Shown here: piece by piece, positions 1 to 8,662 of the stretch
Layout of the letters: every line of letters begins with the position of its first letter
Position numbering within the stretch: the first letter of the stretch is position 1
Assembly (NCBI GenBank): GCA_020633205.1
Contig: JACKEB010000010.1
Span: 186,001-250,000, forward strand
Length of the DNA: 64,000 nucleotides
From: Polyangiaceae bacterium
GTDB taxonomy: Bacteria > Myxococcota_A > Polyangia > Polyangiales > Polyangiaceae
Direction of reading: 5' to 3'
The notes under the pieces: generated by a model
Database searches by the model: none
Told to the model about the DNA's origin: nothing
What the model saw: only the letters and a program-made list of their open reading frames with translations
Program-made: the position numbers and the translations under genes

Positions 1-1
1 C

Positions 2-1495
2 GATGGCGATCTGGCTGAAGTGCTCCGTCACGTGCAGATCGAGCGCTACTTCATCTCCCGGCGCTACCGGGTCGGAGCCGTGACCCTCGGGCCGCAGCTG
101 TCGGTCGACGCCGGGGAGCGCCAGCTCACGGCGGATCGCTCCCTGGCGGCGCTGCCGCCGTCGCTCCAGAGCATCCCGTTGTTCCAGGCCTTCGGTGAGC
201 TGATCGACGCCGCGGGGGGACTGCTCGAGTTCTCCGATCTCTTGAAGCGCCCAATCGACGCCTTCAAGTACCTGCAGATCACCGCGGAAACAGGCGAGGT
301 TGCGCTGAATAGCCAAAACGTCGCGCTCAATTGCGTGATGATGGCGAGCGGAAACGAGCTGCATTTGCGTGCGTTCCGTGAGCACCCGGAGTTCGAGAGC
401 TTCCGTGGGCGCTTCGAGCTGATCAAGGCTCCGTACTTGATGAGCTGGCATGACGAGCAGTCGATCTACGACGACCAAATCGTACCTCGCATCAAATGCC
501 ACGTAGCTCCCCACGCGACCCAGGTCGCGGCGATGTTCGCGGTGCTCACCCGCCTGCGGAAACCGGATCGGGACCGCTACCACGACCAGCTGGCCAACCT
601 GATCGGCGACCTCAAGGCCGCTGAGAAGCTCGATTTGTACGCCGATGGCATCTCCCCTGAGCGACTCAGCGGGGAGTCGGCCAAGCTCCTGAAGTCCGCC
701 ATCTCGAGTATCTACGCGGAAACGGAGAACGATATCGAGTACGAGGGCAGCTTTGGCGCCAGCCCGCGGGAGATGCGCACCGTGCTGCTCGACGCGGCCC
801 AGAGCCCGCACTACAGCTGCCTCTCCCCGTTCGCGGTCTTGGACGAACTGGACGAGCTGTGCAAGCGCGCGAGCGAGTTCGCCTGGCTACAGGTGGATCG
901 CGAATCCGGCGGCTACCACGATCATCAGCAGTTTCGTGCCTACCTGAAGGACCGGCTGCTCGACACGCTGGAAGACGAAGTGCGCATCGCCAGCGGGCTC
1001 GTCGATCAGCAGCGCTACAACGACCTCTTCGACCGCTACGTGACGCATGTGTCTTACTGGGTGAAGGGCGAAAAGCTCCGTAACCCGCTCACCGGCAACT
1101 ACGAAGAGCCCGATGAGCGACTGATGGCCGAGGTGGAGGCCTTGCTCGACAGCAAGGACACCAAGGAAGCGCAACGCCACGCATTGATCAACCGCATCGC
1201 GGCCTTTGCCATCGACCACCCAGGCGACGCAATCGACAACGCCATTGTGTTCCCTGCGGAACTAAAGCGAATGCAAGACGCCGTGTTCAACGATCGCCGA
1301 GTGGCGGTCGCCAAACTGGCGCGCGATATGCTGGTGTATTTGAAGGACGGCGGCGCCGGGCTCGACAGCGCGCGCTCGGAAGCCGCGCTCCAAGCCATCG
1401 ATCGTATGAAGAAGCTGTACGGCTACCAGGACAGCTCCATCACCGACGCGTGCGCCGCGCTCGCGCGGGCGCGCTTCGCTGAGCTCTTGGCCTAA
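2..1495 (+). CDS. prkA: PrkA-type serine protein kinase, 5' end outside window
   Basis: The reading frame is open from the window edge, so the true start and the N-terminal AAA+ Walker region lie upstream; the GTG at 20 is an internal codon. The visible ~497 residues match the second half of PrkA/YeaG proteins (about 640-690 aa). The AAA-core end includes GLLEFSDLLKRPID and a MMASGNE segment, followed by the PrkA C-terminal helical domain with NPLTGNYEEP near residue 360. Known members are stress- or starvation-linked kinases with an AAA+ fold, often encoded beside yeaH- and spoVR-type genes; those partners are not visible here. The permease follows 24 bp later on the same strand. The family call is firm; the substrate is unknown. 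Confidence 0.9.
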   Translation, partial: DGDLAEVLRHVQIERYFISRRYRVGAVTLGPQLSVDAGERQLTADRSLAALPPSLQSIPLFQAFGELIDAAGGLLEFSDLLKRPIDAFKYLQITAETGEVALNSQNVALNCVMMASGNELHLRAFREHPEFESFRGRFELIKAPYLMSWHDEQSIYDDQIVPRIKCHVAPHATQVAAMFAVLTRLRKPDRDRYHDQLANLIGDLKAAEKLDLYADGISPERLSGESAKLLKSAISSIYAETENDIEYEGSFGASPREMRTVLLDAAQSPHYSCLSPFAVLDELDELCKRASEFAWLQVDRESGGYHDHQQFRAYLKDRLLDTLEDEVRIASGLVDQQRYNDLFDRYVTHVSYWVKGEKLRNPLTGNYEEPDERLMAEVEALLDSKDTKEAQRHALINRIAAFAIDHPGDAIDNAIVFPAELKRMQDAVFNDRRVAVAKLARDMLVYLKDGGAGLDSARSEAALQAIDRMKKLYGYQDSSITDACAALARARFAELLA

Positions 1496-1519
1496 GCGGC
1501 CATCCAAGCCGTCCCACGT

Positions 1520-2821
1520 ATGACCCAGCGCGCACCGGAGCTCGGCTTTTGGAGCCTGTGCGCCCTGGGCATCAACGGCATGGTTGGCGTCGGGATCTTC
1601 TTCGCGCCCGCTGAGGTTGCGGGGTTGGTCCCTGGCTCCGCCGGTACCTGGGTGTACGCACTGACCACGCTGTCCATCGCGCCGGTCGCCGCGTGCTACG
1701 CCCTGCTCGGCGCTCGCTTCGAGAAGGACGGCGGGCCCTTCGTGTGGGCCGAAGCGGCGTTCGGCAACCAGGTTGCTTATGCCGTCGGCTGGATCAGCTT
1801 CGTTTCCGCGTTGTTCAGCACCGCGGCGGTCGTGAGTGGCCTGGGGCAATACCTCGGGCCTTACTTGGGTTTCGTTGGTCCCACGAGCGCCCGGGTGTTT
1901 TCGAGCCTCTCCATCGTGGTCCTGGGCGCGCTCGTCGCCGCTGGGCTGCGCCTCAGCGCCTTCGTCTGGAACGGCCTCACGATCGCCAAGCTATTGCCCC
2001 TCGTGGCCTTGCTCGGCCTGGGCGCCGCGTTGGTGTGGCGCGGAGCGGCAGCGTCAGCCTCCCCCCCGAACCCGAGTGAGGTAGCCACGGGGGCCGCGCC
2101 GACGATTTCTTGGCTGCGAGCGATGCTTGTGGCGCTCTTCGCGACTCAGGGCTTCGAGATCTTGCCGGTTCCGTCCGGAAGCATTCGCAATCGCACGCGC
2201 ACCTTACCCCTCGCGATGGTCGCGTCCCTCGGCTTCGTCACGCTGCTCTACATGGGGTTGCACGCCACGGCAGTCGCCGCGCTGCCCGATGTGTCGAAGG
2301 CCGAGGCGCCGCTCGTCGCCGCGGCCCGGGCTCTGGGTGGCCCACGCCTTGACTACGTGGTGTCCCTCGGCACCCAGGTTTCCGCGGTGGGCATCGCGTT
2401 CGGCATGTTCGCGATGACACCGCGTTACCTCGCGGCACTGGCGGGTCCAAAGGGACTCGGCGCTTGGGTGGGCAAGCACTCCGCACGTAACGTGCCGCTA
2501 CCCGCGCTGCTGGTCACTTTGGTGGTGAGCTTTGCCCTGGTGCTCAGTGGCCGCCTGGAGAGCCTGTTCGTGCTGGCGAGCCTCGCGGTGCTGGGTCAGT
2601 TCGCGGTGAGCTTGCTCGCTTTGTGTCGCCTGGCCTGGCAACGCGCCCGTGGGCTACGCCGAGCGCACCTCTGGCTCGCGCTACCTGCGCTGATTTCTCT
2701 GCTCTTCGTGGCCCACGGCGCTCAGCGCCGGGAGTTCTTGATGCTGTTTGCCTCGCTGGCACTGGGCCTGGTGCTCCGCTACCTTCCCCGCCGACCCGCG
2801 CCAGATCCGAAGCCCGACTGA
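1520..2821 (+). CDS. APC-superfamily amino acid permease
   Basis: This 433-residue, very hydrophobic protein has about 12 predicted membrane segments. The first helix carries the glycine-rich APC signature GINGMVGVGIFF (residues 14-25), which in characterised transporters breaks TM1 and binds the amino-acid backbone. The length matches the APC/YjeH-like group of amino-acid/polyamine transporters. A conserved-looking segment with SGSIRNRTRTLP follows TM6. It lies 24 bp after the prkA stop and 42 bp before tatD, so it may be cotranscribed. The substrate cannot be read from the sequence; neutral amino-acid import or export are both possible. Confidence 0.8.
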   Translation: MTQRAPELGFWSLCALGINGMVGVGIFFAPAEVAGLVPGSAGTWVYALTTLSIAPVAACYALLGARFEKDGGPFVWAEAAFGNQVAYAVGWISFVSALFSTAAVVSGLGQYLGPYLGFVGPTSARVFSSLSIVVLGALVAAGLRLSAFVWNGLTIAKLLPLVALLGLGAALVWRGAAASASPPNPSEVATGAAPTISWLRAMLVALFATQGFEILPVPSGSIRNRTRTLPLAMVASLGFVTLLYMGLHATAVAALPDVSKAEAPLVAAARALGGPRLDYVVSLGTQVSAVGIAFGMFAMTPRYLAALAGPKGLGAWVGKHSARNVPLPALLVTLVVSFALVLSGRLESLFVLASLAVLGQFAVSLLALCRLAWQRARGLRRAHLWLALPALISLLFVAHGAQRREFLMLFASLALGLVLRYLPRRPAPDPKPD

Positions 2822-2863
2822 AACTGAAGTCTGAGCCTCGATCGGCCGTCGTACGGAGGACAC

Positions 2864-3682
2864 GTGCTCATCGATACTCACTGCCACCTCGACCAACACG
2901 CAAGCCAAGGTCAACCCGACGAGCTGATTGCCCGCGCCAAGAGCGCTGGAGTCGCAGCCTTCGTCGTGATCGGGGTTGGGGGTGAGGAAGCGCTGGAGGA
3001 GGCGCTAGCGCTCGCCAACGAGCGCAGCGAAATCGTTGCCACCGCTGGCGTCCACCCCCACGACGCGGCAAAGACGAGCGAGCGCCTCGAGGCGCGCATC
3101 GAAGAGGTGCTCGCGCGGCCGGAGGTCGTCGCCGTGGGTGAGGTGGGACTCGACTTCCACTACGACCTGTCGCCACGGGAGCAGCAGGCGGAGGTCTTCC
3201 GTCGCTTCATTCAGCTGGCCAAGCGCGTGAAGAAGCCGCTCGTGCTCCACACCCGCAGCGCTCCAGAAGAAACCCTCGAGATCTTGGAGAGTGAAGGTGC
3301 GCGAGACGTGGGCGGCATCATCCACTGTTTCAGCGAGGATCTGGCATTTGCCAAACGCGCGCTGGATCTGGACTTCGACGTCTCATTTTCAGGCATCGTC
3401 ACCTTCAAGAGCGCCAAGAGCGTGCAGGAGGTCGCGGCGTGGGCTCCGTCTTCGCGGATCCTCGTGGAGACCGACAGCCCGTACCTCGCGCCAGTGCCCC
3501 TGCGCGGCAAGCGCTGCGAACCGGCGTTCGTGGTGCACACAGCGCGACGGGTGGCGGAGCTCCGCGGTGTAAGCGAGCAGCAAATCGCCGAAGAAACCAC
3601 GCAAAACGCCTGTAGGCGCCTGGGCCCCGCCCTCGCACACGCCGCAGGCCTGTCGCCGCTCGGAGGCGCTGCCCTGGCCTAG
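2864..3682 (+). CDS. tatD: TatD-family metal-dependent hydrolase/DNase
   Basis: The 272-residue protein carries the full TatD metal-site set: His6 and His8 in DTHCHLD, Glu93 in VGEVGLDFHYD, His129 in LVLHTR, His154 in GIIHCFS and Asp204 in VETDSPYLAP. This predicts a TIM-barrel enzyme with two divalent metals. Characterised TatD proteins are cytosolic 3'-5' exonucleases acting on single-stranded or damaged DNA; some relatives act on D-aminoacyl-tRNA. The length is normal (255-275 aa). The start ATG-equivalent is a GTG preceded by a GGAGGA-type Shine-Dalgarno sequence. It is followed after 27 bp by the TonB-like gene. Confidence 0.92.
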   Translation: MLIDTHCHLDQHASQGQPDELIARAKSAGVAAFVVIGVGGEEALEEALALANERSEIVATAGVHPHDAAKTSERLEARIEEVLARPEVVAVGEVGLDFHYDLSPREQQAEVFRRFIQLAKRVKKPLVLHTRSAPEETLEILESEGARDVGGIIHCFSEDLAFAKRALDLDFDVSFSGIVTFKSAKSVQEVAAWAPSSRILVETDSPYLAPVPLRGKRCEPAFVVHTARRVAELRGVSEQQIAEETTQNACRRLGPALAHAAGLSPLGGAALA

Positions 3683-3709
3683 GGGCCTCTATCGGGGCAC
3701 GCTTGAAGC

Positions 3710-5035
3710 ATGGGGGCGCCGACGGAGAAGCAGCCGCGCTGGCGACTGACCGGGGCGCTGTCGACGTCGCTCTTGCTTCACGCTGCGCTGCTCGGCAGCG
3801 GAGCCTGGCTCGTCCTGAGTGGGCTAGACGACGACGAAAAGCCGCCTCCCCCGGCTCCGCTGCAAGTCGAGCTCGAAGACTCCCCCCTCGAGCTGCCGAG
3901 CATGAGCGGCATCGGAGATCCTCGCGGCAAAGAGCAACAGATCCCGAAGGAAACGACTCCTGAGCTGAACGGCGGCGCTAGGCAGGCGCACGTCGCCGGG
4001 GAGCGTGCGGGCAAGGCGGGCAGCGCCGAGTCCGACCCGGCGGTGAACCTCTCTGATAGCGACGATGGTATCAGCCTAGACCGCGACCCCATCAATCGCC
4101 TCGACCGCTCCCAGGTGCAGCGCTTGGACACCAGCAAGAAGCGCCGCTCCGAGGACGACCGCCGGGCCACTCCGAACCCTATGCAGCTGTCGTTCGTGGT
4201 CACAGGCAAAGGCGGGCGCCTGGAGCGGCGCCCGCCGAGCCCGTACGACCCAGCTCGCGGCGACCTGCGGGGCGCTACGTCCAGCGTCGCAGGGGGCGCC
4301 CTGGGTGTCGATTTAGATCCATACGGAAACTTATCTCAGCAAGGCGGTGAGGTCGAAGGCAGCGATAAAGCGCGCACAGCGCTGGGTGTCGGCGATGGCA
4401 GCCAGCGCCAGGACTACCGCCTGAGCGCGCGCGTCGCCTTGGCGCGCCCCGCGGTGCCTCGCGCGCGCGCTGCGGTACCAGCGCGCGTCCCAGGGCGGCC
4501 CCAAGACACTCAGGACAGCCAGCAAGAGGTGGCAAGCGCCGTGCGTTCGCTGATTCAGGCGACCACCGCCGGTGGCCCTGTGGGCCACGGGCCCGGCGGG
4601 CAAGCCGGGCCCGGCCGCCCGGGAAGTGGCGGCGACCAGGGCCCTGGATCGCGATCCCGGGCGGCCGGCGGCGGTGGGGCGTATCAAGGTGGAACCCCGG
4701 TGGGCCTCACCCCCTACTTCCGCAACCTAGAGCGCAAGATCGACTGGCGCGACGCGTTCCCTGACTGGGCCATTGCGGAGGGGCGAAGCGGCGTGGCCAT
4801 CATCCGTTTCAGTCTCGGGCCCCAAGGCGAGGTCAGCCAGATCCGGGTCGAGCGCCCTAGCGGCGTGCCAGAGTTCGATGCTGGGGTGATTCGCGCGATT
4901 CGCCGCGCGTCGCCGTTTGGGAAGCCGCCGAAGGGCCTCGCTGCGCCGTTGCCTATCCGCATGAGCTTCGATGCGCTGAACCCGATTGTTGGGCGCGATG
5001 GGCCAGGGCGCGGTGGACGACCGCGGGTTCGCTGA
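3710..5035 (+). CDS. TonB-family energy-transducer-like protein
   Basis: The 441-residue protein has the TonB layout. A short basic N-terminus and one membrane anchor (about residues 14-38) come first, then a long Pro-, Asp- and Gly-rich periplasmic spacer. The C-terminal domain (about 335-425) holds GVAIIRFSLGPQGEVSQIRVER and SGVPEFDAGVIRAIRRASPF, typical of the TonB C-terminal fold. The spacer is unusually long and includes a Gly-rich stretch near residues 290-325. TonB proteins couple ExbB/ExbD proton flow to outer-membrane receptors; no exbB/exbD or aglQ/S-like genes are visible nearby, so the motor partner is unknown. It shares its domain type with the C-terminus of the GltG-like protein at 34-36 kb. 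It could also be a transducer specific to an unknown envelope process. Confidence 0.75.
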   Translation: MGAPTEKQPRWRLTGALSTSLLLHAALLGSGAWLVLSGLDDDEKPPPPAPLQVELEDSPLELPSMSGIGDPRGKEQQIPKETTPELNGGARQAHVAGERAGKAGSAESDPAVNLSDSDDGISLDRDPINRLDRSQVQRLDTSKKRRSEDDRRATPNPMQLSFVVTGKGGRLERRPPSPYDPARGDLRGATSSVAGGALGVDLDPYGNLSQQGGEVEGSDKARTALGVGDGSQRQDYRLSARVALARPAVPRARAAVPARVPGRPQDTQDSQQEVASAVRSLIQATTAGGPVGHGPGGQAGPGRPGSGGDQGPGSRSRAAGGGGAYQGGTPVGLTPYFRNLERKIDWRDAFPDWAIAEGRSGVAIIRFSLGPQGEVSQIRVERPSGVPEFDAGVIRAIRRASPFGKPPKGLAAPLPIRMSFDALNPIVGRDGPGRGGRPRVR

Positions 5036-5112
5036 CTCCGAGCGCTGTCGCGCCGGCGCCGCGCCAACTCGCTTGACAGACTTGGCTTCGCCGCGCATAT
5101 ACGCGGGCCCTC

Positions 5113-5189
5113 GCTGAAGTAGCTCAGTTGGTTAGAGCAGGCGTTTCATACGCGCCGGGTCGGGGGTTCAACTCCCTCCTTCAGCACCA
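5113..5189 (+). tRNA. tRNA-Met (anticodon CAT), elongator type
   Basis: A full cloverleaf can be drawn. The acceptor GCTGAAG (5113-5119) pairs with CTTCAGC (5179-5185), the D stem is GCTC/GAGC, the anticodon loop is TTCATAC, and the T-arm contains GGTTCAACTCC. CCA is encoded (5187-5189). The G1-C72 pair excludes an initiator tRNA. The TTCATAC loop and GGTCGGGGGTTC arm resemble elongator tRNA-Met of other bacteria, so I prefer Met over lysidine-modified Ile2. Confidence 0.95.
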
Positions 5190-5190
5190 A

Positions 5191-5219
5191 AAGCCGCGAG
5201 TTCACCTCGCGGCTTTTTT
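5191..5219 (+). terminator. Rho-independent terminator after tRNA-Met
   Basis: A perfect 10-bp stem (AAGCCGCGAG with CTCGCGGCTT, loop TTCAC) begins right after the CCA end and runs into a T6 tract. It is a canonical intrinsic terminator and also separates this unit from the opposing kinase gene. Confidence 0.92.
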
Positions 5220-5245
5220 CGTGTCCACCGACGGGGACGCTAGCG

Positions 5246-6577
5246 CTAGCTCGCCAGCACGACGACGAGCACGACGCCGAGCAGCAGGGCCACCACCCCG
5301 ACAATCGCGGGCACGAGCCAGGTGTTCTTCGGCACGCCTAGGGGCACGTCGTCGTAGCCGCCCTGCATGTAGCCCCCAACCGGGCCTCCCATGGGTTGAG
5401 GCGGCAGATTGACCATGGGACCGCCCGGCGCGGCCTGCGCCATCGCTTCGTCCATCAGGCCGAGGGAATCCGAATCGCCAAAGAAGCCGTCCGCTATGCC
5501 ATCCGCCGGTCCTGCGACCTGCGCCTGCAACAGCTCCGGCATCCGCGCGGAAATCTCTTGTTCGAGGTCGTCCTGGGTGCGCTTGGCCCAGTCGAGGTGG
5601 GTTCCGCTGAGGCCGTACGCTTGGCCCACAGCGTCTGCCAGCGCGCCCATGCTGGGAGTGCGCATCGACGCTTGCTTCTTGAAGGCCTTGAGCATCACCG
5701 GATCGAGCGTCGGCGGCACCTGGTACTTCTTGCCTTGAGCCGCAACGCTCGGCGGCGGGGGCTCTTTGGTCAGGATCTCGAGCAAGATGCTTGGACCGTT
5801 GTTGCCCTTGAAGGGCACCGAGCCCGAGAGGCACTCGTAGAGAATCGCCGCCATCGCCCAGACGTCAGCACGCTGATCCAGGGTGTCGAGTCCCTGCGCC
5901 TGCTCCGGAGCCATGTAGTAAGGCGAGCCAATCGTGGTGCCCATCACCGTGAGCTTCTTCGCGTTATCCGCCTTGTCCTTCACGGAACCGAAGTCGAGGA
6001 TCTTCACCACGTCTCCCTCTGGCGTCTGACAGAGGAAGATGTTGTCCGGCTTCAAGTCGCGATGGACGAGCTTGCGCGCGTGGGCTTCGTCGAGGCCAAT
6101 CGCCACCTGACTGATCATGCGCACGATGCGCGCTGGCGGCAGTACGCCTTCACGCTTCAGCGTTGCGCGGAGTTCCTCACCGTAGAGGAACTCCATCATC
6201 AGGGCGTAGCTGCCGTCGGGCGTCGCTTGGAAGTCGATGACCTCGACGATGTGGTCGTGAGGCAAAAGATCGGAGACTTCGAACTCGCGCTTGAAGCGCT
6301 CCACAGACACGTCGTCCCGAACGATGTCCTGGTGCAGCACCTTGAGGGCGACGCTCCGCCGCTGCTGCATGTCCAGCGCCTCGTACACGCGCCCCATGCC
6401 ACCATCAGCGACGACACGGCGCACTTGGTAGCGCTGGAACATCATCTGCCCGATGCGCGGATCCTGATCGTCGGACGCGACAGGCGCCTGGGTGGCACTC
6501 ACCAGCTGGGAGCCGTCATCCGGGCAAAACCCCGCATCCAACGGATACAGGCGACCGCAAACGGGACAGGCCTTCAC
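5246..6577 (-). CDS. Membrane-anchored Ser/Thr protein kinase with N-terminal zinc ribbon
   Basis: I start the protein at GTG 6577, seven bases after the previous stop, because this places the zinc-ribbon motif CPVCGRLY at the N-terminus; longer forms would overlap the upstream gene. The 443 residues hold a ribbon with Cys4, Cys7 and Cys18 (a fourth Cys is absent). A complete Hanks-type kinase domain follows: glycine loop GGMGRVY (59-65), Lys79, HRDLKPDN (172-179), DFG (195-197) and MAPE (222-225). A Gly/Pro-rich linker comes next, then a C-terminal membrane helix of about 20 residues. The kinase should be active and cytoplasmic, with almost no periplasmic part, so signals probably arrive inside the cell or through the ribbon. 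Myxobacteria have many such kinases. It is probably cotranslated with the gene before it. Confidence 0.9.
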   Translation of the reverse strand: MKACPVCGRLYPLDAGFCPDDGSQLVSATQAPVASDDQDPRIGQMMFQRYQVRRVVADGGMGRVYEALDMQQRRSVALKVLHQDIVRDDVSVERFKREFEVSDLLPHDHIVEVIDFQATPDGSYALMMEFLYGEELRATLKREGVLPPARIVRMISQVAIGLDEAHARKLVHRDLKPDNIFLCQTPEGDVVKILDFGSVKDKADNAKKLTVMGTTIGSPYYMAPEQAQGLDTLDQRADVWAMAAILYECLSGSVPFKGNNGPSILLEILTKEPPPPSVAAQGKKYQVPPTLDPVMLKAFKKQASMRTPSMGALADAVGQAYGLSGTHLDWAKRTQDDLEQEISARMPELLQAQVAGPADGIADGFFGDSDSLGLMDEAMAQAAPGGPMVNLPPQPMGGPVGGYMQGGYDDVPLGVPKNTWLVPAIVGVVALLLGVVLVVVLAS

Positions 6578-6581
6578 GGAA

Positions 6582-7337
6582 TCAGGCCTCGGTTTCCGCT
6601 TCTCCGTCGCCCTCTCCTCCGGGGGCGCTCGGCGGCTTGAAGTAGATGATGCGCAGACAGCTCGGGCATTGGTCGAAGCTCTCACCACGACGCAGCGTCT
6701 GGAACATCATGGGCAAGAGCATGATGTGACACTCCGAGCATTTGCCGTTGGTGGTGTGGGCGATGCCGCTACCCCGGCGCTGACGGATCATCTCGTACTT
6801 GCGGTACATCTGAGGCTTCACGGCTTTGATCACCGTCTCGCGCTCGATCTTCTTTTCCGCCTGGACTTTCTCGAGTTCAGCGAGCTTGGTGGTCACCTCA
6901 CCTTCGCTGGCTCCGAGCTCGCCAGCGATCTCCGCCAGCTGCTTCTCCGTTTCAGCGATGTCGGCCGCGGCTTGGTCGTGCAGCCCATCCAGCTTCTGGA
7001 TCTCGATTTCGCGGTCTCGCTGCAGCTTCCGCAACTCTTCCAGCTCGCGCTGCACGGCGTTGGCTTCCCGCTCCGTACGGCAACGCGCGAGCTTTTCGCG
7101 TGAGCGCTCCACCTGCACGGTCATCTGCCGCATCTCCTGCAGGCTCTCGCCGCGCTGACGCTCCATGTCGCTCATCACGCCGCGATCCCGCTCGATGCGA
7201 GCTTCCAGCTCCTGCTGGCGACCGCGCTTCTCTTCCAGGGCGCCGCGCTCGACGCCGAGCTGCTCCCCAACTTCCGCCAGGATGGCGTCCAGAGCAGCGA
7301 GTCGTTCTAACGCTTCGATCTCCGATTGAATCTTCAC
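6582..7337 (-). CDS. Coiled-coil protein with C4 zinc ribbon (CT398 type)
   Basis: The 251-residue protein is almost wholly charged alpha-helix with coiled-coil heptads from residues 1 to about 170. A C-terminal ribbon follows with Cys200, Cys203, Cys224 and Cys227 (CSEC and CPSC), then a short acidic tail. This is the architecture of the CT398/zf-RING_7 family, whose chlamydial member was linked to sigma-54 and type III secretion proteins; the function in most bacteria is unknown. A nearby sigma-54 activator at 18-19 kb makes a transcription link conceivable but unproven. The stop lies 4 bp before the kinase GTG start, so the two genes form one unit. Confidence 0.82.
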   Translation of the reverse strand: MKIQSEIEALERLAALDAILAEVGEQLGVERGALEEKRGRQQELEARIERDRGVMSDMERQRGESLQEMRQMTVQVERSREKLARCRTEREANAVQRELEELRKLQRDREIEIQKLDGLHDQAAADIAETEKQLAEIAGELGASEGEVTTKLAELEKVQAEKKIERETVIKAVKPQMYRKYEMIRQRRGSGIAHTTNGKCSECHIMLLPMMFQTLRRGESFDQCPSCLRIIYFKPPSAPGGEGDGEAETEA

Positions 7338-7792
7338 AGGGGGTCCTGGCTCCTTGTAACTCGGCGATGCCTATACAGGCTGTTTGTGGCGACGCCTAGC
7401 GGGCTGTGTTCCAGCCCTCCGTGCCGGGGCCGCAGTGGGGCGGCGTCGCCTGCCCCGTGGCTGCAACTCGGCGGCGCCCGCCAACGGGAAGGCGCACTCG
7501 GTAGGCCCACCTGGGTTCGAACCAGGAACCACCCGTTTATGAGACGGACGCTCTGACCGATTGAGCTATGGGCCCGGGCTGGGAATGACAGCGCCACGTT
7601 GCGCGACAGGCGTCGCGAGCGAAGGGGATGCAGCGCGCTCCGAAGATCAGCAAACTCGTATTCGAGTAAGGATCGGGGGCGGGTCTTCTTGCATCCTCCG
7701 CACCCAACCAGCTTATGGGCCGGCGGGAGCTCCACGGGGCAGAACCTACTCGAACGGCTCAACCCGGGCAACCGCCAGCGAGGCAGATTGCG
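7338..7792. other. Intergenic gap holding only the CAT tRNA
   Basis: This gap of 455 bases separates the coiled-coil gene from the lipoprotein gene upstream. Besides the tRNA at 7502-7575 I see no convincing coding frame, repeat or strong hairpin. Confidence 0.6.
7502..7575 (-). tRNA. tRNA with CAT anticodon (Ile2 or Met)
   Basis: On the minus strand GGGCCCA (from 7575) pairs with TGGGCCT (one G-T end pair). The D arm is GCTC/GAGC, the anticodon stem TCCGT/ACGGG closes loop CTCATAA, and the T-arm contains GGTTCGAACC. The discriminator is A and CCA is not fully encoded (CCG follows). The anticodon is CAT. The anticodon loop and arm differ from the Met tRNA at 5113, and a CTCATAA loop is common in Ile2 tRNAs whose C34 becomes lysidine, so Ile2 is the better guess. 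It is not an initiator tRNA. Confidence 0.88.
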
Positions 7793-8662
7793 CTACGGCG
7801 CGTTCACTGCGGGACCCGGCCCAGCGCTCGTAGCGGCGACGTCGGAGCAGCAACGGAAGCCGACCTGATAGAACCGAAACCACTGATTGTGGAAGGTGGT
7901 CATGGGCCGACAGCGCGCCCGAATCGGTCCCCAGTAGCCTCCCTTCAGGCCGCTCGGGTAGGGCTTGCCGCTCTCGTTGACCACCCACTCGTCGACGTTT
8001 CCGGTGAGGTCGTGGACACCAAACGGGCTCAGGCACTCGAGCTCGCCGCTCAGTACGCGCTGGTCGAGACGCAGCACTTCGTCGGTGACCGCGCGATCCG
8101 AGTCGAACGCTGCGAAATCTGGGAAACGATATTTGCGGTCGATGTTGCACGCCTTGGCGTCCCGTTCGTAGCCATAGGGGTACGGAAGTCGCGCTTCGCC
8201 TTCACAGGCGAAGTTCCACTCACTCTCGGTGCACAGCCGCTTGCCCAACTGCCGGCACGTCGCCTCGGCATCGAACCAGCTCACCATCACGACGGGCAGC
8301 GCGCCGGCTTGGTTGGGAAACTCATAGCGATCCATGCAGAAATGGCGCTTGCTCACGCGCCCTTCACAAATCGCCCGCTGCTCGAAGCGCGCACAACGTC
8401 CCTGCGCCCGGTTTGCCCATTCGAGGCAGCGGTGGCCCACGAACGGGCAATAGTCGCCGTTGATTTCCTGCATGTCGCTAGGGCACGCCGCGGCGGCGGG
8501 TTTGGGGGTGAGGGTCGAGTCAACGGGCGGTGCTGCGGAGTTCACGCTCACAGGCACGCTTGCAGTGGGCGCCGCTGGGGGATCCGGCCGCGCCAAGGGG
8601 TCCGCTTCGGTCTCACAACCGAACGTGATCCCCACGGCTGCAATCAGAAACCAACGTGACAC
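7793..8662 (-). CDS. Formylglycine-generating-enzyme-like (SUMF1 domain) lipoprotein
   Basis: Starting at GTG 8662 gives 289 residues with a clean lipoprotein signal: VSRW, a hydrophobic core, then ITFGC with the lipidated Cys at 16. A Pro/Ala/Ser linker follows to about residue 55. The rest is an FGE-sulfatase/SUMF1 fold: FCMDRYEFPN, VMVSWFDAEATCRQLGKRLCTESEW, then LTGNVDEWV and a final VGFRCC. Longer starts would run into the region before uvrA. FGE proteins oxidise a Cys of sulfatases, but many bacterial SUMF1 domains are non-enzymatic binding modules; this surface or periplasmic form is probably of that type. It is transcribed divergently from uvrA across about 210 bp. Confidence 0.85.
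   Translation of the reverse strand: MSRWFLIAAVGITFGCETEADPLARPDPPAAPTASVPVSVNSAAPPVDSTLTPKPAAAACPSDMQEINGDYCPFVGHRCLEWANRAQGRCARFEQRAICEGRVSKRHFCMDRYEFPNQAGALPVVMVSWFDAEATCRQLGKRLCTESEWNFACEGEARLPYPYGYERDAKACNIDRKYRFPDFAAFDSDRAVTDEVLRLDQRVLSGELECLSPFGVHDLTGNVDEWVVNESGKPYPSGLKGGYWGPIRARCRPMTTFHNQWFRFYQVGFRCCSDVAATSAGPGPAVNAP

Noticed and set aside
2964..2990. Another copy of the G-rich 15-mer inside tatD
   Set aside because: It matches only 13 bases and is explained by codons for GVGGEEA, so I treat it as chance.
5396..6640. Open frame of 414 codons opposite the zinc-ribbon kinase
   Set aside because: The kinase motifs are complete on the minus strand; this is an antisense shadow.
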